A stretch of DNA of 64,000 nucleotides from Chondrosia reniformis (taxonomy: Eukaryota > Porifera > Demospongiae > Chondrillida > Chondrillidae), in the NCBI GenBank assembly GCA_947172415.1, contig OX359193.1, forward strand, positions 4,086,501 to 4,150,500, given 5' to 3'. The notes under the pieces were generated by a model, which searched no databases, was not told the origin of the DNA, and saw nothing but the letters and a program-made list of their open reading frames with translations. This document shows, one piece after another, positions 44,251-54,999 of the stretch. The position numbers and the translations under genes were made by a program. The first letter of the stretch is position 1, and each line of letters opens with the position of its first letter.

Positions 44251-44429
44251 AGCGTTTTTGTATACGTCCCCGTCAAGTTTGAGGCAGAGTTTTTCCTATA
44301 TTGATGCGAAAGACTGAATTCGTTTGGTCGACCGTATTACTTTGGTAATTGAAGCTCTGTCTTCTCTTCTTACACCTTCAGGAACACGAATTTACTAATT
44401 TACTACTTGATATTCCCATTCCTGTATTA

Positions 44430-44465
44430 CTGATGAAGACTTCCGGGTTGAAACGTCCAGAATTA
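44430..44465 (+). ncRNA. hammerhead-like motif within an R-A copy (tentative)
   Basis: CTGATGA, A, GACTTCCGGGTT, GAAACGTC at about 44438-44465. It is enclosed by complementary words ATTTACTAATTT (about 44389) and AATTAGTAAAT (about 44467), which could form a long closing stem. The inverted copy near 38170-38240 keeps the closing words but has a changed CTGACTTGTA core. The stem II pairing is weak (G-U rich) and no NUH site is obvious. Confidence 0.25.
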
Positions 44466-44629
44466 GTAAATTTATGTTACTGATGTTCAACAAGGCTTTA
44501 TTCTTATCCATGTGTGTACGTTTTCCATGTGTACAGTAGAATCTCATAACGAAATTGCTCATAAAGAATGTCTTAAGTATAGTGAGGCTAATTACACTCA
44601 AGTACACTACACAGTGAAAGTTACTGGCA

Positions 44630-45130
44630 ATATTAAAATTACAATCAAGTACTACACAGTACAAGTTACAAATTTAAGAGGGCCAAGTGACTATACAATA
44701 TTAAAATTACAATCAATAACTAGCTACACATGCAGTGCAAGTTACAAATTTAAAGAGATCTAAGTGACCCCTAGGATAATCAGTATTTTAAACAGTACAA
44801 GACTTTAGTCACACTAGTACTGTTGCAGGCTTTGAAATCCTCAACTACTGCATAGAGAGTAGTAGTTGATACAGATCATCCAATTGCAAGGTAGAACACA
44901 TGGCCTACCAATTACCTTTTCACACCTTAGTATAGACTGAAGATGATGCATCTGCATGCCATATATCAACAAAGGCTCCAGTATTAAAGGGGTCTCAGCT
45001 AATAACCACAGCAGATTTGATTTGTCTTGTGAGGGAGCTAAGAACACCGACGGTTGGTCGCATGCATTCACATAATCAACAGGGTTAGAGACCATTTTGT
45101 AACTTGTACACAAGGGATATAAAAGGCCAA
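44630..45130 (+). repeat. 500-bp duplicated block (R-C), first copy
   Basis: Almost identical to 45636-46135: TTAAAATTACAATCAAGTAC, GAGGGCCAAGTGACTATACA, AGGATAATCAGTATTTTAAA, AACACATGGCCTACCAATTA, ATATCAACAAAGGCTCCAGT, AACAGGGTTAGAGACCATTT. Recent duplication within the nest. The 90-codon minus frame it contains is found in both copies but has no motif. Confidence 0.8.
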
Positions 45131-45630
45131 AGCCTTTATATACGTATGTGATGTTGGTGACGCATTAGAAGAACATCACAATACATCACCAGCTTGCGCA
45201 ATCGTAACTTTGAATTCTTCATTATATCTTGATTATGTTGCTCATTTAATTAAGCAAAACTTCGCCAGACGTTTCTTATACACATGTACCATGATATATG
45301 TTGATTTAACAGTTATCTGACAAATTGAAATTTTTTATCAATATAACACATTGTTTGCATATAAATTTCCCATAGGTTTTCTATAGTCCTATGGCCTTTT
45401 ATATGCAGACTTTGTCCTCTGTTTTCTAACAAACGGAGGCCTAAATTAAAAATCCCTTAATTTAAAATGAGTTTTATACCCTAAACTTTATGATGATATG
45501 CCCATTTTGTTTCTAGGTCCTTTCTTGGAGCCATATGAATTATTTAATTAATTATATTATATTATATTATATTATTTATTTATTTATTTATATTAGATTA
45601 CCTTAGTATATTGTAACTTGCACTGTATAT
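45131..45630 (-). repeat. R-A family fragment, inverted
   Basis: Inverse of the left half of R-A (GATGTTGGTGACGCATTAGA, ACTTCGCCAGACGTTTCTTA, AACAAACGGAGGCCTAAATT, CCTTTCTTGGAGCCATATGA), ending in TTATTTATTTAT. It stops before the micro-ORF. It lies exactly between the two 500-bp duplicates. Confidence 0.75.
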
Positions 45631-45635
45631 ACTTG

Positions 45636-46150
45636 CAATATTAAAATTACAATCAAGTACTACACAGTACAAGTTACAAATTTAAGAGGGCCAAGTGACT
45701 ATACAATATTAAAATTACAATCAAGTACTAGCTACACATGCAGTGCAAGTTACAAATTTAAAGAGATCCAAGTGACCCCTAGGATAATCAGTATTTTAAA
45801 CAGTACAAGACTTTAGTCACACTAGTACTGTTGCAGGCTTTGAAATCCTCAACTACTGCATAGAGAGTAGTAGTTGATACAGATCATCCAATTGCAAGGT
45901 AGAACACATGGCCTACCAATTACCTTTTCACACCTTAGTATAGACTGAAGATGATGCATCTGCATGCCATATATCAACAAAGGCTCCAGTATTAAAGGAG
46001 TCTCAGCTAATAAACACAGCAGATTTGATTTGCCTTGTGAGGGAGCTAAGAACACCGGAGGTTGGTCGCATGCATTCACATAATCAACAGGGTTAGAGAC
46101 CATTTTGTAACTTGTACACAAGGGACATCACAAATGTATATAAAGGCCTT
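45636..46150 (+). repeat. 500-bp duplicated block (R-C), second copy
   Basis: See the first copy at 44630. It ends at ACAAGGGACATCACAAATG. Confidence 0.8.
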
Positions 46151-46199
46151 ACCAAAGTAATACGGTCGAGTATATATATATGTATACACACTCAACCAT

Positions 46200-46300
46200 G
46201 AATGCCAATTACAGTCCTAACTGCAATGGAACCTCACAAATGAGACCACCTTTGGGACCGGATTTTTGGTCTCAATTTTGAGGTGGTCCTAATTCTGGAA
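46200..46300. repeat. truncated pogo-type end
   Basis: AATGGAACCTCACAAATGAG, ACCACCTTTGGGACC and GAGGTGGTCC form a short partial hairpin with the TGGAACCTC word typical of pogo-type ends. No partner end was found. Confidence 0.35.
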
Positions 46301-46304
46301 TATA

Positions 46305-47110
46305 TACAGTGCAAGTTACAATATACTAAGGTAATCTAAATAAATAAATAAATAAATAAATAATGTAATTAAATAATTCATATGACTTAAAGAAAGGATC
46401 TAGAAACAAAATGAGCATATCATCATAAAGTTTAGGGTATAAAACTCATTTTAAATTAAGGGATTTCTTATTTAGGCCTCCGTTTGTTAGAAAACGGAGG
46501 ACAAAGTCTGCATATAAAAGGACATAGGACTATAGAAAGCCTATGGAAAATTTATATTCAAACCATGTGTTATATTAATAAAAATTTTCAATTTGTCAGA
46601 TAACTGTGAAACCAACATATATCATGGTACATGTGCATAGGAAACGTCTGGCGAAGTTTTGCTTAATTAAATGAGCAAAATAATCAAGATAATAATGAAG
46701 AATTCAAGGTTACGATTGCGCAATCTGATGATGTATTATGATGTTTCTCTAGTGCCTCACGAACACCTCTCGTATGTCGCTCCGTAAACATTTAGTGAAT
46801 CTTTTGACGTTGCGAAAACGTCACCGCCTCGTTGCTAAAGAAGATCATCCTTTCGAGAACGGCTATGACAAGTCGACGCTCTCCTACGAGAAGGAGCTAC
46901 CGAATAAGCGAGTTGTAGCGAAGGTTAGATAAAGCATATTTGTATACATTCCTGTTAAGTTTGAGGCCGAATGGTCCCTATATTGATGCAAAAGAAATTC
47001 GTTTAGTCGACCGTATTAAAACTTTGGTAATTTAAGCTCTGTCTTCTCTTCGTATGTTTTTGTTCATATTTTTACTTGCAATTGTCCATGTGTAGGAATA
47101 AGGAGTGTTA
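46305..47110 (+). repeat. R-A family copy 4
   Basis: Complete left and central parts with a TAAA microsatellite (AATAAATAAATAAATAAA). The micro-ORF is open. The right side changes to TTTTTACTTGCAATTGTCCA as at 34690 and 37300. Confidence 0.75.
46774..46932 (+). CDS. 52-codon conserved micro-ORF in R-A copy 4
   Basis: MSLRKHLVNLLTLRKRHRLV, AKEDHPFENGYDKSTLSYEK, ELPNKRVVAKVR then TAA. Same length and frame as 44092-44250. The bases where copies 1 and 2 are shifted (CATCCCTTTCGTG) are here CATCCTTTCGAG, in frame. Function unknown; see copy 3 for the transposase-relic alternative. Confidence 0.4.
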   Translation: MSLRKHLVNLLTLRKRHRLVAKEDHPFENGYDKSTLSYEKELPNKRVVAKVR

Positions 47111-47450
47111 TATATTATGCATGTTTAAATACAATCAAGTACTACACAGTGCAAGTTACAAATTTATACACGGATGCAAGTGACTCCCAAGATAATCACA
47201 CTGAGGTATATAATATAATACGGATGCAAATGACTCCCAAAATAATCACAATCAGGTATATTAAACGCTACAAGACTTTAGCCACACTGAAATTTTTCAA
47301 CTGCTGCATACAGAGTAGTAGTCTACAGATCATATAAGGTTTAAACACATGGCCTTCCAATTACCTTTTCACACCTTAGTATAGACTGAAGATGATGCAT
47401 CTGCATGCCATTATCTGCAAAAATTCCATATATATATATATATACACTTT
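47110..47450 (+). repeat. R-C repeat with 24-bp-type subrepeats
   Basis: Collinear with 34740-35035: CACGGATGCAAGTGACTCCC, AAGATAATCACACTGAGGTA, GGATGCAAATGACTCCC, ATGGCCTTCCAATTACC, ending at a TA microsatellite (47428-47445). Confidence 0.7.
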
Positions 47451-47460
47451 TGGATCATTA

Positions 47461-47566
47461 CATTACATGTATGGAGATCTGATAACAAGAAATACTATTA
47501 ACGAGAACTAATTTGGCTTGCACCATGAATTTCTCATTAACCAGTTTTTACTGTATATGTATATAC
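47461..47566 (+). mobile_element. right end of the split Tigger element
   Basis: ATTTCTCATTAACCAGTTTT, TACTGTA is the inverse of TACAGTGAAAACTGGTTAAC at 43209. It follows directly on the repeat nest, so 43611-47450 looks inserted within one Tigger copy. TA flanks both ends. Confidence 0.55.
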
Positions 47567-47569
47567 TTG

Positions 47570-49340
47570 TAGTAATCCACATATAGCCGACTGGTTCTTA
47601 CAACTGACTATCAGATTTAGTAAATTATAAATTGAAAGCTGATTGGCATTGGTATATACTGGAATATCAATCCAGAGGCTGTGCCCATGGACATTAATGT
47701 AGAAATTAAAAAATGACACAGGATTATGAAACAGGCAGGAAATTCCAATGTCAATAATCAACTGTTGATCTGAGTGAGAATATCACAACAGAAATAGGTT
47801 AAAATATTGTTCCTGAAGGAGAAGAAGCAAAAGAGCAGGTGATAACATATTGTGATTCATTGTTAACAACATATATTAGATGTACAAGAAGACTATTGCA
47901 ATCTTGTTAATACAGTTGAGTGTCATACATGATACAATGCATCTTATTGTTTAAAAAAGGCAGGACAATCAATACTAACATGTAGGTTTGATTTCCCAAT
48001 GCCCAATCGAGATAAAATAGGCATAACCTTGGTCCAAATGGTAGAATTATATCAAACTAACAGCAAACCACAATGATCCGCTTAGGCTGAACCCTGAAAA
48101 CTGTGTCACATGAAAAATGGCCTAAGTAATGTTGATTTACATGTCATTGTTATTTTAGGAGATTGCACTAATAAGGATATTAAAATTTCCTTCTAGCCAT
48201 TTGGTGTGGGAAAGGTGAAGGTAATGCCAAAGTTTGATCACTTTTTGGAATCCATGCAATTCCACAGTTTTCTGTAGAATATCCTCTATCAGGGCAGGGC
48301 AGAATTTCCTGTAACACTTACACTTACTTTGTGATCGTGGGAATTGGAGGCTGTGGTTCCGAGCTGACAAGAGGAAGGATGTTGTCCAGTTCCACCCCCC
48401 AACAGAGCAGGGTGCTTATCCCTTCATATGGCAGCCTATAGCTAAATCAGCCTCCCTGCCAGCATGGGCTAACCCCCTCTCGTTTGTTAGATCTACTTAG
48501 TTACGTGTCAGAAAATAGTAATTTCAAGATAGGCTGTGGCCTAGGTGCACCAGTGGTGAAGAAAACCCTGGGTTAACCAGGAGAGGTGGTTTTAGCCGTA
48601 TTTGGCTTGGAATTGTTCCGAACTGCAATTAGCCATTTTGTTCAAATGAGAAAATGTCTTCCAAGGGTCACTGCTTCGACCTTATGTGTGTTTTAAGTGC
48701 AGCCCTGTCATGCATGGCCTCTCCACATTTCATATGCTTCCTACGCTACTGTAAAAGAAGATTGTTTTTAATGCGGATGCTGGTGAATGAATAGATGCTG
48801 GTATTTTTAGGCCCCCAAGCCACTCTGGTATAAAAATATACACAGTATATTTTTGACTATATATGACTGATTATTTCTGATTTGATATTCCTATTTTATG
48901 GATTATGTAAAACTGTACCCCATAAGCTTGTCATAAAATGGCTCAGTTCAGAAGTTTACAACTATACTTTCAAAAATTAGGCTAAGACTTACAATGAAGG
49001 AGGCCTAACAATTATGTATGTGGAGTTTGGAAAATGACTAGTTAACTATAGAAGGTCTACAAAATTTTGAAAGTGTGAATTAACATCAATAGGTGATGTT
49101 AGAATCTTTCCTAGGATGCCGACTTTCTTAGTTCCTTCCTGTTTCATGTTTCGATTCTCCCCGTATGGTGACTGTAGATCCTATGCATAACCTTTACTTG
49201 GGTATTGGAAAGCATATATTGCAACTCTGGCTAAAGCATTAAATCATAATTGTGGCTCATTTTACTCAATTTCAAGGTTTTCTTGATAGTATAATAGTGC
49301 CTTCCGACATTGGTCGCATTCCTGGAAAAATTGGTACCGG
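47570..49340. other. no recognisable gene
   Basis: Longest frame 74 codons. A minus frame at 48155-48370 (CPALIEDILQKTVELHGFQK) has no motif. GC-richer patch at 48380-48620 without coding signal. Confidence 0.35.
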
Positions 49341-49344
49341 CTTT

Positions 49345-49738
49345 TTACAGCCCCTTATATTGTTTTCATTTGCCGATTACGTTGTATGGCTTCATGTTAC
49401 GGAAAGATATTTATATATATATAGAACGGGTTAATACGCAACTATTATAACACTTATTTTGTACGTTGATATATGTATAATATGAGTTCATACGTAACTA
49501 TTGTTACACTTAATTTATACGTCAATACATCGTTCTTGCAAATGGAGGCGTTCAGGAAGCTTAAGTTAACGAAGCTTTTCCATCGTTATTTATAAAGTTC
49601 AGGACACTTAAGCGTCCTCAATTGTTAGTGTTATGCATATATATTAAATCCCAACGATGCGGCCAAGTAGTTCGAGTTAATTTGGGGGGGGGGGGGGGGG
49701 CAGCCCCACGACTTTTTTAACTCGAAATACTTGTTTAG
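49345..49738 (+). mobile_element. R-E family MITE, reference copy
   Basis: From CCCCTTATATTGTTTTCATT through ATGGCTTCATGTTACGG, ACGTCAATACATCGTTCTTG, GTTCAGGACACTTAAGC and the terminal hairpin AAGTAGTTCGAGTTAATTT to AACTCGAAATACTTG. A 17-G run (49684-49700) sits in the hairpin loop where other copies have four to six G or C. Confidence 0.65.
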
Positions 49739-49739
49739 A

Positions 49740-50200
49740 TCTTACAGCTTGATCAATTCAAGAACTGGATCACTGTGTACTCAATTTCTGTACTGTATTA
49801 CATCCTCCAAACTGACCACTTCGAGTGTGGGTATTTCTTTGTATTGGCTTTTCGACTTGGTGCAAAAGATGTTTGAACCAATATCATATTAAAGGGCCAC
49901 TTAAGTGAAAACTTTCATCCTATTTTATTGGTCTAAATGTTAGAGGTACTAATGGGTATTTTGCCCGTGTATATGGAAACAATCGAATCGCTTTACTTAT
50001 TTTAATAATTTGCTCAAGGCAAAAAGCAAACTTGGGAAGTGCGGATCGTGACGTCACACACAGAATGGAGGTGCTGTCTCCAGGTATATACAAGACACTG
50101 AGTACCAACATTAACAATACTAATGGATACCCTACCTTGGCCAGCGCTGGCAATGGAGAATTCTGTTTGAGTAGCAGCATTTATATATGTACACATATGC
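49740..50200. other. no recognisable gene
   Basis: Overlapping short minus frames without motif (49920-50196). Confidence 0.35.
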
Positions 50201-50202
50201 GT

Positions 50203-50395
50203 TAAACAACAATCGAGCTATAGAACCACAACTAATGAATTGATTTGTAAAAGACAACTATTCGCTTGATTTTCGTGAGCATTTCAGTGCATTATGTAAC
50301 TGTGAAGACCTACTAGTGGGTTATTGAGTGACATATGCTCATCTGTGATAATGACAATTTGATATCAACATCTGCAGCCAAAAGAGGAACTTTGG
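50203..50395 (+). pseudogene. EnSpm fragment, second copy
   Basis: AACAACAATCGAGCTATAGA, ACCACAACTAATGAA and TTTCGTGAGCATTTCAGTG align with 15595-15790. The former NNRAMETQLMNRF now has a TGA in place of Arg-Phe context and further indels. The homology continues past the coding end (GACATATGCTCAT, TGATAATGACAATTTGATA). Confidence 0.65.
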
Positions 50396-50678
50396 ATCAC
50401 CAGAGATGCCAACCTTTAGAAACCAAAATCAGTGAGAAGACAAAATTGTTTTGCTTTCTTTCGCTCTCAACCTACATACTTCATACCTTTTATCATTCAT
50501 TCCCTGTGATATTGCTTTCATACATTCATATACGGCTATAGAGTGCATGTGTGATGGTGTGTTGAGGTTTCTATGTATACAATTGAGGGGGTAATGACCG
50601 AGAGTGTAAGAGTTACAAGTCAAAAATTGATCATTCAATGTGCTAAGTCAAAAAGTGCACTTAACTAAAGGTATGGCG

Positions 50679-53600
50679 TTATTGCTTGATTGCATTCTCT
50701 GGTTGCTTTTTTGGCTGCAGTAAGGAGCTCCTTTGATGGCTCAAACTTGTAAACTGAGGTAGGGCCATTTTGGTGGTTATTATGCTCCCTAGTGTTTCAT
50801 CTGGATCTAGACTGGGTCGAAATGGGATTTTATTCTTCCTGACCATAGAAAAAACACGTTCTACAGCTGCATTGGAGTGTGGAATTGTCAGCACTAGATG
50901 TGTCACCTTATTGAGATAAGTGAATTGGGGGCTCCAAGGTTAAAAGGTGTCCCCAAACAGTATCAAGGGAATACAGGTGTGATGTTGCAGAGTCATCCAT
51001 GTATATTGCAGCTTTTTTCCAAACATCTCCAGGTACATCACTTTCCTCCAGTAGCTGGTAAGATAACACCTCATCCTTCAACATGTCCACTAAAGCTGGA
51101 TCACCGTTTAAAGGTAGTATGAATGGGTATCTCTCAACGAAGTACTCAACTTGAGACAGTACTGTTGATTCCCTCTGTGTAAAGTTTACGAACCTGTCAT
51201 TTTTGAGAATGGGGTCATCCAGCGGCAAGTGGCTTCTTGCATACTTGAGAGCTTCCACAAAGACGAGTCTGACACCACTGAAAAACTGTCTGACCTTGTT
51301 CATGTCATGTCCATCATCAATGAGCTTCAGGAGTGCTGTCCTGGTTGTGAAGCCAATGTCCATGTGATTGTTTGTTTTTTAGGCTACGTCACTATCGTAG
51401 TCAATAGCCTATGCTCCCATCACCTTCATCCTCTTGACATTCAGAAACTGGCAGCAAAGTTTTTTCAGGAAATCATGTAGTAGATCATGCACAATTGGGA
51501 TTAGAGGGTTCTCCAGGTACATAAATTTGTTCACTCTGACAAACTGTTGTAGTACTGCCTGATAGAAAAAGAGATGCACTTCTGTCATGGGATCTTCAAA
51601 CTGCTTCTGTAGGAGTCTGAATCTTGGATTGCTCTCATCATTGTTGAGGAAGTAGCTCGTGAGGACAGCATACTTCTGCATTATCCTGATGACTGCACTT
51701 TTTACCGGGTGTATACATATTTAATCATCTATGTATACGTGGTATCACATTAGGCAACTTCTCCTTTGGGATGTACCTTTTTGCCAATTGCAGAGTTTTT
51801 AAATATGTTACATTTCCTTTGATCCCTAACTCCATTTGTATTTCATTCAATTGAGATAAATCAGTGGATATTATTTCCTTTAATAGCTTCTTCAGAGCAT
51901 CAAACGTAACCCTAAGTGACCTCAGAGACTGTGGTTTCTGAGTATCCACAGTCAAAGCTGCCTTTAGGAGGTGCAGGAGATGTTGGTATAGAATTCTGTT
52001 TCCTTCAGGAAGATTTATTTTCATTGACCCTCTTTCTCTCAACCACATGCGGTACACTTTTCCAGAAATGACTTCCTTGTCTTTTCTATGGTGAAGTGGG
52101 GAATCCTGTTCCTTTCAATAGCTGCACCTATTCCTATATCCTACATGCAAGGTGCCACATGAGAACTAGGCGAAGCATAGGCCTTCATCATCGAGTGGTC
52201 TGAAATATCGTTTTTCTTCAACAACCTGAACAAATCCAGCATCATGGAGTGCTTCAATTAGTGTCTCCATTATAACCATATGTCTTCCACGGATAAAGCA
52301 TTTGGTATCCTTGGATGGAAGCACAGTCTGACCACAAAGAGAAATATGTTGACACACCTCACTCTTTTTGGGAGCTGTAAGAGGAGCATATAATTTTCAT
52401 CCCATATCCCAATCAAACCAAAGTTTGAAAGTTCAGGACCTACATGACAGGTCTTTATAAGGTGTATGGCTGTCACACCTTGAGCCAGATGAAAACTTGT
52501 GATGTTTTCAAAGAAAAACAAGCTAAGTCTAGCTGAATCTAAGTCTATGTCAAAATCTCTCTATATAAACTCACATAAAACTTCAATTCGGCTCACCATT
52601 TATATCTTAGAGCACGTGAAAACACCTTCCAACTGACATGTTACAAGTCTCATCAATAATGCAACAATATCCCCTAACTCTGGCACAATGGTAACTATTC
52701 TTGGCAATTTCTCCCCACTTTCTCTGGCAGTCACGTTGCCTTCTGTCCTTCTATCAAATCATCTGATTTTCCTTCCCCTGTTGACTGGGACAGCAGAGTC
52801 TCAGTAAACTTGATTGCATCAAATTGCATGCCCAGGCTTCGTCAGTTGTAAGATCGGATTTTCTGCACAGATACAGGGCAACAGATATACATATTCAGGG
52901 TTGTAGCACAAGGAGCAAAACCAGTCGTGACTCTTCTCTGCATATCTGAGTGGCTACGCCATTCCGGACACCAGCCATGTTTGCTGCACCATTATAACAC
53001 TGCCCTCGATAATTGCTCATGGGTAAGTTGAGATGGAGCGTGGTATCCTTCAGAACGTCCACAATGTTATCACTCTTGATAGACATCACCTGGTACAAGC
53101 CAACGACATCTTCATGACACTGAAATTCTTCATCTACACTTATGAAACAGATGACAACTGGCTCTTTGTTGGATGAGTCAGTGACTTCATGAGCCATTAT
53201 GGCAAAATATCGAGCATGTCGGATAGCAGAAGCAATCTCCCTTAGAACAGTTGTACCCATTGCAGCAAGGATTTCATTCTGTATCTGTGGGATAACATAT
53301 TTATCATTCTTTCGATCAAACCATGCCAGTAGCTGTGGTTGATCCAATGTTCCTGAACGAAACAGCTGCATGAGGTTGGTGTTGTGCTTATCACCATCTC
53401 CAAGTAGTGCGAGTGCTTGTCGTGCAAGAAATCGAATACATTCGACAATTTTGACACTTGCGATTCGACTCCTTTTGAGCTGCATGAGTGGAAGACAGTA
53501 GTTCACCCACATCACCAGTTGTCCTTGGTAAAATTATTACCTGCTCAACAGCGGTCTTGTGGGTGGTTAAGTCTGTGGGGTGAGAAAAGCCGACTGCTGC

Positions 53601-53789
53601 ATCCTTCCAGTTACTGAATCCAGTGCAGATGAAAGCAGAATCTTTGAAATTGCCTGTTGACAATGCAGCAGCAACTGCAGTTACACGTGTGTGACAAAAT
53701 GCCAAATCTAGTACAATGTCATTGTGCAGGCAGGGCCATTTTGTGAACCATTGACCCTGAAAAGTTCTGCGTATATACAACATTTCCAA
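50679..53789 (-). pseudogene. hAT-family transposase (TTF zinc finger, DUF4371, hATC), catalytically dead
   Basis: Minus order: TTF-type zinc finger region (53789-53510; FQGQWFTKWPCLHNDIVLD, CTGFSNWKDAAVGF, HPTDLTTHKTAVE); the catalytic block (53515-52895; LREIASAIRHARYFAIMAHE, VTDSSNKEPVVICF, YRGQCYNGAANMAGV); an unrecognised stretch (52620-51725); then RFRLLQKQFEDPMTEVHLFF (51681-51409), DIGFTTRTALLKLID (51363-50908) and the dimerisation end IPHSNAAVERVFSMVRKNKI (50906-50679). In active relatives the first acid is in MADE and the second in DGAxNM; here they read MAHE and NGAANM. Several frameshifts and stops separate the blocks. Confidence 0.7.
51725..52620 (-). other. unexplained stretch inside the hAT relic
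   Basis: About 0.9 kb between the catalytic and C-terminal hAT parts, with two open minus frames: 52270-52521 (ENITSFHLAQGVTAIHLIKT) and 51725-52057 (LLHLLKAALTVDTQKPQSLR, TDLSQLNEIQMELGIKGNV). It is longer than the helical insertion I would expect. Neither frame is recognised; it may be a captured sequence or a diverged insertion domain. Confidence 0.3.
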
Positions 53790-53954
53790 ACTGACGCTTT
53801 GAAAAATGGAAATTTAGTGGTTAGTTGGCTACCTTGCCATCATTAGGCAGTATCAGTTTCTCTTGTTCAACTTGTCACCATGCAATAACTCTGCAATTTG
53901 AGCAGCGAATCATTAAACTATTTTTTAGCGTTAGAGAACATCATACCCACTTCT

Positions 53955-54546
53955 GTAAAATGCCTGCCACTGAGAAGGTGGGTTCGGGGACTAAGTATCT
54001 GGCTATTCCAAATTCAGTCCTCCAATCAACAGAAGAGGACCGCTTGGCTTGTTGAATGTTGGGTACCCTTCGTCCAGTACCACCCCTAAGTTTGAAAGTG
54101 TGCTTATAAAATGCTTACCTTGTGATTTTTAGAAGTTCTGCTCCAGACGGCAAAACCAGAGTGGGTGGTAGAGCCCTGGTAATGTGTGGTTACCATGCAT
54201 GAGTTTACAGTTGAGTTTGTGGTTGCCATATGATATTGAATATACTTACTGTTAACCTGGAATGCTTCATGGATGACGCAGTGGACTTTTTAAGACTCCC
54301 ATCAAGGCTTTGGCCTTCCACACAGGGCACAAAGTTGGACCTTAGAATGGTTGGTGTGACACACTCTGTGTAATCCAGAAACGTTTGTTTTACAAAGTTA
54401 ATCCACATGAATTCAAATGGCTTTCTTTTGATTGACTCTTTAGAAATATGATGGGTTATGGTGCCTCCTACCATAAACTTCCTAAAATGGCCACCACTGT
54501 CTTTGTGGTTATAACTCGAAAAAAAGTGATATATTTTAAAATACAA
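53955..54546 (-). pseudogene. Crypton-type recombinase C-terminal exon, second copy
   Basis: The minus frame has KPFEFMWINFVKQTFLDYTE, CVTPTILRSNFV (Arg II) and SSMKHSRLT (His), then GTAAGT at the same codon where the 9-10 kb copy ends. The frame after GTAAGT is therefore intronic and the Tyr lies in a later exon. A possible later block reads AKRSSSVDWRTEFGIARYLV (about 54045-53960). Amino-acid agreement with the other copy is moderate. Confidence 0.5.
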
Positions 54547-54549
54547 TGT

Positions 54550-54995
54550 AAATAAATATATTAAAAAGTGGTTGTTGTTTTTAATGTAAGCAATGGTTAG
54601 TTAATTACAAAAATATAATTTTAACTAAAAAAACTAGGAGTGAATACCAACCCTCCTATGGAGCCTATAGGTTTTCTTAAACTCTGTTGCCTTAAGTTCA
54701 TGTTCTATACCAGCCTGAAGACCATCTAAATATCCATACATGTATTGCTTAACTCGGTCAAAATAATTCCTAATGTTGTCTACGCATGTGGAACATGTCT
54801 GGGAATTTCGGTTTTTCTAATTCGTCATATTAGCACCTATAGACATGTCACATTCCAAGCGGAAGTGTCTTTAGCATGTGACCTGTGCGTGAAGCGGAGC
54901 ACCAGCACTAAAACTTTACGAATCATGACTAGTTGTTATCGATGTCAAATTACCAATTGTGACAACCTATGAGCAATTCATATAGTATAGCGGAT
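54550..54995. other. no supported gene; Cys/His-rich plus frame
   Basis: Frame 54745-54972 has YACGTCLGI, LIRHISTYRH, CDLCVK and CYRCQITNCDNL. Spacing is irregular for C2H2 fingers; a chance frame is possible. Confidence 0.25.
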
Positions 54996-54999
54996 GTAG

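Larger units (their letters stand above)
43611..44600 (+). repeat. R-A family copy 3
   Basis: Same landmarks as copy 1, with a different internal microsatellite (TAATATAATATAATATAA). It continues at the right into ATTTACTAATTT...AATTAGTAAAT and the end TACAGTAGAATCTCATAACG at 44535. Confidence 0.75.
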
